Shown here one piece after another: positions 5,094 through 9,510 of a DNA stretch of 9,510 nucleotides; position 1 is the stretch's first letter; every line of letters starts with the position of its first letter. The notes under the pieces were generated by a model, which was not told the DNA's origin, did not search any database, and saw only the letters and a list, made by a program, of their open reading frames with translations. This DNA is from Candidatus Gottesmanbacteria bacterium (GTDB lineage Bacteria > Patescibacteriota > Microgenomatia > JACPZF01). Both the position numbers and the translations under genes were made by a program. Where the stretch lies: assembly GCA_016195615.1 (NCBI GenBank), contig JACPZF010000005.1, forward strand, positions 1 to 9,510, read 5' to 3'.

Positions 5094-7325
5094 ATGAATA
5101 AAATTATCATTAAAGGAGCCAAAGAGAATAACCTTAAAAACGTAAATCTCATGATTTTGAGAAATAAGGTGGTCTGTTTTGTGGGTGTTTCTGGGTCTGG
5201 TAAATCGACAATTGCTTTTGACATTATTGCCCGGGAAGGACAGCGACAGTATTTTGAGTCGCTGCCCGCTTTTGCCAGAAGGTATCTTCAAAAATCCAAC
5301 CGTCCGGCGGTAGACGAAATTAGTGGTATATCATCAACAATCGTCATTGGCCAGGATCGGATAGTCGGTAATCCGAGATCAACCGTAGGTACACTGACGG
5401 AGGCTTATACTTATTTGCGCCTGCTATATTCAAGGGTGGGATTGCCGTCCCTGGATTCTTCTTATTATTCATTTAATCATCCAAACGGCGCCTGTCATAA
5501 ATGTAAAGGCTTAGGCCGGGTTATAGAATTGGACCCACAAAAATTAATCGACTTTACTAAAAGCCTAAATGATGGCGCACTTCTTCATAGCGAGTGGCGA
5601 GTTGGTGGCAGAATGTGGTCAATTATAAGAGCTACTCATTATTTTGACATGGATAAAAAGATCAAAGATTTTGCTAAGAAAGATGTAGAAAAGTTGCTCT
5701 ATGCTCCCAAGCAACTCTGGCAAGACGAAAGTAAATACGGGGCCAATAAGTGGACATATTCTGGCATTATAACGAGACTTTCAAATAAGGATCGGCACGA
5801 TAGAGACGAGTTGGGATATCTAAAAATGAAAAACTGCAGTGATTGCCTCGGAGGGAGACTGAACCAAAAAGCCTTAAGCGTGAAGATAAAAAGTAAAAAT
5901 ATTGGCGAGATTGGGAACATGTTTCTTCCTACATGCCTAGAATTTGTTAAGAGTATTGATCTTCCTCAGGCTATGGTTATTAAGCCCAGACTTGAAGCTC
6001 AACTTAAAAATTTGATAGATGCCGGGGTAGGCTATTTATCTTTAAATAGATCTACCGAGACATTGTCTGGTGGCGAGGCCCGAAGAGTTAAGCTGGCGCG
6101 GCAGATGGGCTGCGATTTAATAGAAACAATTTATGTTTTTGATGAACCAACGGCTGGTCTTCATCCTAAAGACATAGATAAAGTCATAAAAAATCTTTTT
6201 AAGTTGCGAGATAGAGGAAACACCGTATTGGTAGTTGAGCATGATCCATCGGTTATTAAAAAGGCCGATTATCTTATTGAAGTTGGTCCAGGCGGGGGTA
6301 AAAATGGCGGAATGATCATTGCCGAAGGGCCGTTAAAAGAAATATTAAATAATTCTGATTCAATATTAGCTCCTTATTTAAGGAATGGCCTAAATGATAG
6401 TTCTACAAAAGAAAAAAGAAGGCCGAGAGTATCTTTAGCCATTATTAATGCCAGAAGAAATAATCTTAAAGGTCTTGACGTAAATATCCCAACGGGATTA
6501 TTAGTAGCGCTTACTGGCGTCTCAGGCTCTGGCAAAAGTTCGTTAGTTGAGGAAATTGTGGATCAACAGGGAGGAAAAATAGTATTAATAGATCAAAATC
6601 CGGTCGGTACTAATAAAAGAGCCTGCGTCGGAACCTATACTGGAATATTTGATGCCATTAGAAGAATCTTTGCCAAAGAACACCAAATAGCGGCAAGCCT
6701 TTTTAGTTTTAACGCAAGCGGAGCCTGTGAAGAATGTCATGGACAAGGTTACCTAGATTTGGAAATGAATTTTTTAGGCAATGTAAAAATTCATTGTGAA
6801 AGCTGTAATGGCAGCCGCTATAAAGCGAAAATATTAGGCCTTAAATATAAAGGCAAGAATATTACTGACGTTTTAAAAATGACAGCTGCGGAGACCTCTG
6901 AATTATTTGAAGATACCGAGGTTAGGACTAAAACCCAATTATTAATAGACGTGGGCCTTGATTATTTAGAAATTGGTCAAAGCCTGGATACGCTGTCCGG
7001 CGGAGAATCACAAAGGTTAAAACTCGCAAGTAAACTGCAAAAAAAAGGCGAGGTTTATATTTTGGATGAACCAACTTCCGGTCTTCACTTTGCCGACATT
7101 GAGAAATTACTAATGCTTTTAAATAGGCTCGTAGATAATGGCAACACGGTATTGGTTATTGAACATAACTTGGATGTGATTAAGAACGCAGATTGGATAA
7201 TAGATCTGGGACCAGAAGGGGGAGAGAAAGGTGGCTATCTCATTGCTGAAGGGCCTCCGGCAAAAATAGCAGCGACAAAAAACTCTGATACCGGCAGGTA
7301 TTTAAAAGATTTAATTAAAAGTTAA
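5094..7325 (+). CDS. Short UvrA-like tandem ABC ATPase without UvrB-binding domain (UvrA2/DrrC type)
   Basis: This 743-residue protein has the full UvrA double-ATPase plan. The first half has Walker A GVSGSGKST (31-39), signature LSGGE (324-328), Walker B YVFDEP (347-352) and switch H383. The second has Walker A GVSGSGKSS (475-483), signature LSGGE (634-638), Walker B YILDEP (655-660) and H691. Both zinc modules are present: C134/C137 with C248/C251, and C545/C548 with C568/C571. Canonical UvrA has about 940 residues; here LYSRVG (111-116) is followed almost directly by YYSFNHPNGAC, so the roughly 120-residue UvrB-binding domain that normally sits between these motifs is missing. Proteins of this shape include UvrA2 of Deinococcus and DrrC of the daunorubicin producer, linked to resistance to DNA-binding compounds rather than standard excision repair. 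The start is supported by AGGAG 11 nt upstream. The divergent MerR gene with a drug-type effector domain suggests induction by a small molecule. The ATPase class is certain; the resistance role is inferred. Confidence 0.88.
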   Translation: MNKIIIKGAKENNLKNVNLMILRNKVVCFVGVSGSGKSTIAFDIIAREGQRQYFESLPAFARRYLQKSNRPAVDEISGISSTIVIGQDRIVGNPRSTVGTLTEAYTYLRLLYSRVGLPSLDSSYYSFNHPNGACHKCKGLGRVIELDPQKLIDFTKSLNDGALLHSEWRVGGRMWSIIRATHYFDMDKKIKDFAKKDVEKLLYAPKQLWQDESKYGANKWTYSGIITRLSNKDRHDRDELGYLKMKNCSDCLGGRLNQKALSVKIKSKNIGEIGNMFLPTCLEFVKSIDLPQAMVIKPRLEAQLKNLIDAGVGYLSLNRSTETLSGGEARRVKLARQMGCDLIETIYVFDEPTAGLHPKDIDKVIKNLFKLRDRGNTVLVVEHDPSVIKKADYLIEVGPGGGKNGGMIIAEGPLKEILNNSDSILAPYLRNGLNDSSTKEKRRPRVSLAIINARRNNLKGLDVNIPTGLLVALTGVSGSGKSSLVEEIVDQQGGKIVLIDQNPVGTNKRACVGTYTGIFDAIRRIFAKEHQIAASLFSFNASGACEECHGQGYLDLEMNFLGNVKIHCESCNGSRYKAKILGLKYKGKNITDVLKMTAAETSELFEDTEVRTKTQLLIDVGLDYLEIGQSLDTLSGGESQRLKLASKLQKKGEVYILDEPTSGLHFADIEKLLMLLNRLVDNGNTVLVIEHNLDVIKNADWIIDLGPEGGEKGGYLIAEGPPAKIAATKNSDTGRYLKDLIKS

Positions 7326-7334
7326 ATAAAGCCT

Positions 7335-8972
7335 TTAATAATCCATGCCTCCGCCTGGCATGCTAGGCATGGTTGGGGTATCTTTTTTCTCCGGCAGATC
7401 GGTCACTAATGCCTCGGTCGTAAGTATCATCATGGCTACGGATGCCGCATTTTGTAATGCCGATCTGGTAACTTTAACGGGATCGACCACGCCGATAGCC
7501 AAAAGATCGTCGACTGCTTCGCCTTTAACCGCATCAAAACCATAATTTGGTTTTTTAGTGATATTGTCTTCGACGAGGCGCAAAATCCAGCCGCCGTCGA
7601 CGCCGGCGTTTTCTGCTAGTTTACGGACAGGTAATTCTAAAACCTTTTTAAGAATTAAAACTCCTAATTGTTCGTCACCGGCAAAAGATAATTTATCCAG
7701 CGCCGATTTTCCTGCCTTAAGAAGGGCCGTGCCGCCGCCGACGACAATGCCTTCTTCAATCGCCGCTTTGGTTGCGGAAACCGCGTCGTTGACTCGTTCT
7801 TTTTTCTCTTTAAGCTCAATTTCGCTGGCCGCGCCGACATTGATAACGGCTACACCGCCTGATAGCTTGGCGAGTCTTTCCTGCAGTTTTTCTTTATCGA
7901 AATCAGAAGTGGTATTTTCAATTTCGGTCTTAATTTGGCTAATGCGCGCTTTAATTTTAGTGACGTCGCCTTTACCGCCAATAATACGGCAGTTATCTTT
8001 ATCCGCCCAGATTTTGTCAGCACGGCCGCAATCTTCGACGGTAATGTTTTCTAATTTAGTACCGGTGTCTTCAGAAATGACCGTAGCGCCAGTTAAAATG
8101 GCGATATCTTCCAGCATGGCTTTGCGTCTGTCGCCAAAACCCGGAGCTTTAATGGCCAAAGTATTAAATGTTCCTCGAAGCTTATTAACCACCAGTGTTG
8201 CCAGTGCTTCGCCGTCGATTTCGTCGGCGATAATGACGAGATTTTTACTAACCTTAACGAATTTCTCTAAAAAGGGTAAAAGATCTTGAATTGAAGAGAT
8301 TTTCTTATCGGTAATTAATAAATATGGTTCCTCAATTTCCGCTTCCATTTTGGCCGAATCAGTGACAAAATAGGCAGAGGCATAGCCTTTATCAAATTCC
8401 ATGCCTTCTTTGTATTCGATTTCCATGGCCAAGCCCTTGCCTTCTTCAACCGTGACCACGCCGTCTTTACCGACTTTTTCTAAGGCATCAGCGATCAGTT
8501 GCCCGATTTGGTCGTCGCTAGCCGAAATCGTAGCAACTTGGGTTATTTCCTGTTTGTCTTTAACTTTTTTGGCCATTTTCTTAAGTTCCTCAACCACCGT
8601 AGCCACGGCTTTTTCCAAACCCTTATTTAAAATCATGGGATTAGCGCCAGCGGTAATATTCTTCATCCCTTCATTAACAATGCCTTGGGCTAGGAGTGTA
8701 GCTGTCGTGGTTCCGTCTCCGGCCACGTCGTTGGTTTTATCAGCCGCTTGTTTAACGAGCTGAGCCCCCATGTTTTCAAATGCATCTGCCAAATCAATTT
8801 CTTTGGCCACCGAGACACCGTCGTGGACAACCGTCGGCGCACCCCATTTTTTATCCAAAGCCACATTGCGGCCCTTAGGACCAAGAGTCGTTACGACAGC
8901 CTTAGCGAGCTGGTTGACACCGGATACCAGCTTTTGCCTGGCGTCTTCGGAAAATAAAATTTGTTTAGCCAT
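7335..8972 (-). CDS. groL: Chaperonin GroEL (60 kDa)
   Basis: This 545-residue protein is a full-length group I chaperonin subunit; two stacked seven-membered rings fold cytoplasmic proteins in cycles driven by ATP and capped by GroES. It starts MAKQILFSEDARQ and keeps the nucleotide site, including LGPKGRNV (30-37), GDGTTTAT (85-92) with D86, and D396 in NDAVSATKAAIEEG, the residue needed for ATP hydrolysis. The apical domain contains KAPGFGDRRK (275-284). The C-terminus is a short Gly/Met tail, MPGGGMDY, instead of the long GGM repeats of E. coli. A GGAGG Shine-Dalgarno site (8979-8983) lies 6 nt before ATG 8972. The gene follows groES by 41 bp and should be cotranscribed from the promoter at 9365-9392. 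Its stop codon is 9 bp from the stop of the convergent UvrA-like gene. Confidence 0.98.
   Translation of the reverse strand: MAKQILFSEDARQKLVSGVNQLAKAVVTTLGPKGRNVALDKKWGAPTVVHDGVSVAKEIDLADAFENMGAQLVKQAADKTNDVAGDGTTTATLLAQGIVNEGMKNITAGANPMILNKGLEKAVATVVEELKKMAKKVKDKQEITQVATISASDDQIGQLIADALEKVGKDGVVTVEEGKGLAMEIEYKEGMEFDKGYASAYFVTDSAKMEAEIEEPYLLITDKKISSIQDLLPFLEKFVKVSKNLVIIADEIDGEALATLVVNKLRGTFNTLAIKAPGFGDRRKAMLEDIAILTGATVISEDTGTKLENITVEDCGRADKIWADKDNCRIIGGKGDVTKIKARISQIKTEIENTTSDFDKEKLQERLAKLSGGVAVINVGAASEIELKEKKERVNDAVSATKAAIEEGIVVGGGTALLKAGKSALDKLSFAGDEQLGVLILKKVLELPVRKLAENAGVDGGWILRLVEDNITKKPNYGFDAVKGEAVDDLLAIGVVDPVKVTRSALQNAASVAMMILTTEALVTDLPEKKDTPTMPSMPGGGMDY
7344..7371. repeat. Inverted repeat in the groEL 3' end, possible weak bidirectional terminator stem
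   Basis: CATGCCT (7344-7350) and AGGCATG (7365-7371) are perfect 7-bp arms, and nested inside is the near-palindrome GCCTGGCATGCTAGGC (7353-7368), with one G-T pair. It encodes the Met-Pro-Gly-rich GroEL tail, so codon repetition explains part of it. On the plus strand it begins 19 nt after the UvrA-like stop, and a T-run (TCTTTTTTCT) follows about 9 nt later, which is too far for a standard intrinsic terminator. Confidence 0.3.
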
Positions 8973-8983
8973 ATTAAGCCTCC

Positions 8984-9016
8984 AATTTTTAATTATTAAT
9001 TTCTAATTTTTAATTA
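8984..9016. repeat. AT-rich direct repeat in the groES-groEL gap
   Basis: AATTTTTAATTA occurs at 8984-8995 and again at 9005-9016, the second copy including the groES stop codon. The spacer is also nearly all A and T. This is a short local duplication with no assigned function; an unstructured AT-rich leader would help ribosomes start on groEL. Confidence 0.5.
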
Positions 9017-9316
9017 CTCGACGATTGCCAAAACGTCTTTTTGTTCAACGAGTAGCCATTCTTCTGATCCGACCTTAATCTCGTTGCCGCCCCATTTTTT
9101 ATACATCACTTTTTGTCCGACCCGAACGACCATGGGGATGGTTTTGCCATCGTCAGAAACAGCACCCGTACCAATGGCCATAACTTGGCCAACTTGCGGT
9201 TTTTCCTTGGCAGAATCGGGTAAAAGAATACCAGAAGGGGTCTTAGTCTCTTCCTCGAGGGGTTTAACCAAAACATAATCAAATAAAGGTTTAATCTTAT
9301 TTGGTGTAACAGCCAT
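9014..9316 (-). CDS. groES: Co-chaperonin GroES (10 kDa)
   Basis: This 100-residue protein is the normal size for the heptameric lid of the GroEL cage. It shows the core strand IKPLFDYVLVKPLEEE, the mobile loop around TKTPSGILLPDSAKEKPQ (residues 25-42), which contacts the GroEL apical domains through the G-I-x-L-P segment, then GQVMAIGTGAV, the VGQKVMYKKWGG strand and a C-terminal strand ending EQKDVLAIVE. ATG 9316 is preceded by AAGGAGG (9320-9326), a strong Shine-Dalgarno site although only 3 nt from the start. It is first in the groES-groEL operon and lies directly downstream of a promoter with a CIRCE-like operator. Confidence 0.97.
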   Translation of the reverse strand: MAVTPNKIKPLFDYVLVKPLEEETKTPSGILLPDSAKEKPQVGQVMAIGTGAVSDDGKTIPMVVRVGQKVMYKKWGGNEIKVGSEEWLLVEQKDVLAIVE

Positions 9317-9337
9317 GATCCTCCTTAAATTAAACTA

Positions 9338-9364
9338 TTGGCACTCATCTTAAGCGATTGCTAT
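9338..9364. promoter_or_regulatory. Degenerate CIRCE element (HrcA operator) of groESL
   Basis: TTGGCACTC, a 9-bp spacer and GATTGCTAT match the CIRCE consensus TTAGCACTC-N9-GAGTGCTAA at 8 of 9 positions in the left arm and 7 of 9 in the right, with the exact 9-bp spacing. It begins directly after the -10 box of the minus-strand promoter, so bound HrcA repressor would cover the transcription start. HrcA itself is not encoded in this window. Confidence 0.72.
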
Positions 9365-9510
9365 TTTATAACACACAAAATTTTTTTGTCAAGAGGGAAG
9401 AAAGTGGTGTCTTGTAGGGAGGTCAGCACATAGTATACAGTTTTCCGATAAACAGAGATTTGTAAATTATCGTAATACCGCTTTACAGATATTCGGCCAG
9501 GAATATGATG
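9361..9510 (-). pseudogene. Possible truncated tail of an AAA ATPase of the DUF4143 type
   Basis: A frame of 49 codons enters from the right edge and ends at TAG 9361-9363. Its middle, ISVYRKTVYYVLTSLQDTTF, resembles the winged-helix segment of ATPases with a DUF4143 C-terminal half, which typically reads S-x-x-T-V-x-x-Y-L-x-x-L-E-D-x-x-L/F followed by a Phe/Pro/Lys-rich strand. In complete proteins roughly 100 further residues follow, so this copy would be truncated. The end of the frame covers the groESL promoter, including its -35 box, as expected for decayed sequence taken over as a regulatory region. A frame this long without a stop is not significant by itself, and the likeness rests on about 25 residues. 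Confidence 0.3.
9365..9392 (-). promoter_or_regulatory. groESL promoter
   Basis: On the minus strand a consensus TTGACA (9387-9392) is followed after 16 bp by TATAAA (9365-9370). Transcription would start near 9358, within the CIRCE-like element, about 40 nt before ATG 9316. This is a housekeeping-type promoter controlled by repression. Confidence 0.7.

Noticed and set aside
7558..8289. 243-codon plus-strand frame inside groEL
   Set aside because: It is antisense to highly conserved GroEL coding sequence, is Ser/Pro/Leu-rich, and matches no family I know.
8973..9013. Terminator or attenuator between groES and groEL
   Set aside because: The AT-rich repeats form only weak stems without GC pairs, and cotranscription of the two genes is expected.
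9505..9510. Plus-strand ATG codons behind AGGA at the right edge as the start of a new gene
   Set aside because: Only two codons are visible, and the spacing from AGGA to the ATG is very short; there is no coding evidence.
1..9510. tRNA, rRNA, CRISPR array, insertion sequence or replication origin
   Set aside because: Reading the non-coding stretches on both strands showed no tRNA-like arms, regular spaced repeats, transposase frames with terminal repeats, or clusters of DnaA boxes.

Overview
The window looks like chromosomal DNA from a streamlined, AT-rich bacterium, most likely a member of the Candidate Phyla Radiation (Patescibacteria, possibly the Microgenomates side). This is inferred from the very tight gene packing, a class A penicillin-binding protein with an unusually long Lys-rich N-terminal extension, the AbrB/PIN toxin-antitoxin remnant, and the style of the GroEL and GroES proteins. 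No rRNA or marker phylogeny is available in the window, so the assignment is only moderately firm.

Layout. (1) Positions 1-1377, minus strand: the first 459 codons of a gene that runs off the left edge. It has the zinc-site motifs of the succinylglutamate desuccinylase/aspartoacylase (M14-like) hydrolases. (2) Positions 1378-1778: a short intergenic stretch with three good sigma-70-type promoters and the wreck of an overlapping AbrB-antitoxin/PIN-toxin gene pair, in which each gene keeps its two ends but has lost its middle. (3) Positions 1779-4241, plus strand: a complete bifunctional peptidoglycan synthase (PBP1A type). (4) Positions 4231-5031, minus strand: a MerR-family regulator with a GyrI/BmrR-like effector domain, convergent with and overlapping the PBP gene by 11 bp. 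(5) Positions 5094-7325, plus strand: a short UvrA-like double-ABC ATPase that lacks the UvrB-binding domain, divergent from the MerR gene. (6) Positions 7335-9316, minus strand: the groES-groEL chaperonin operon, with a stress promoter and a degenerate CIRCE operator upstream. (7) Positions 9361-9510, minus strand: an open frame entering from the right edge that may be the damaged tail of an AAA ATPase (DUF4143-like).

How the parts may work together. The most coherent unit is the MerR/UvrA-like pair. Their promoters lie back to back with almost coincident -10 boxes, and a perfect 17-bp palindrome sits inside an over-long 19-bp spacer of the UvrA-like promoter, which is the classical MerR activator arrangement. 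Together with the drug-binding type of effector domain and a UvrA that cannot recruit UvrB in the usual way, this suggests a ligand-induced protection system against a DNA-binding or otherwise toxic small molecule. The chaperonin operon appears to be under HrcA-type repression. The PBP gene and the toxin-antitoxin remnant have promoters so close to their start codons that their transcripts should be leaderless or nearly so, whereas the UvrA-like, groES and groEL genes have clear Shine-Dalgarno sites.
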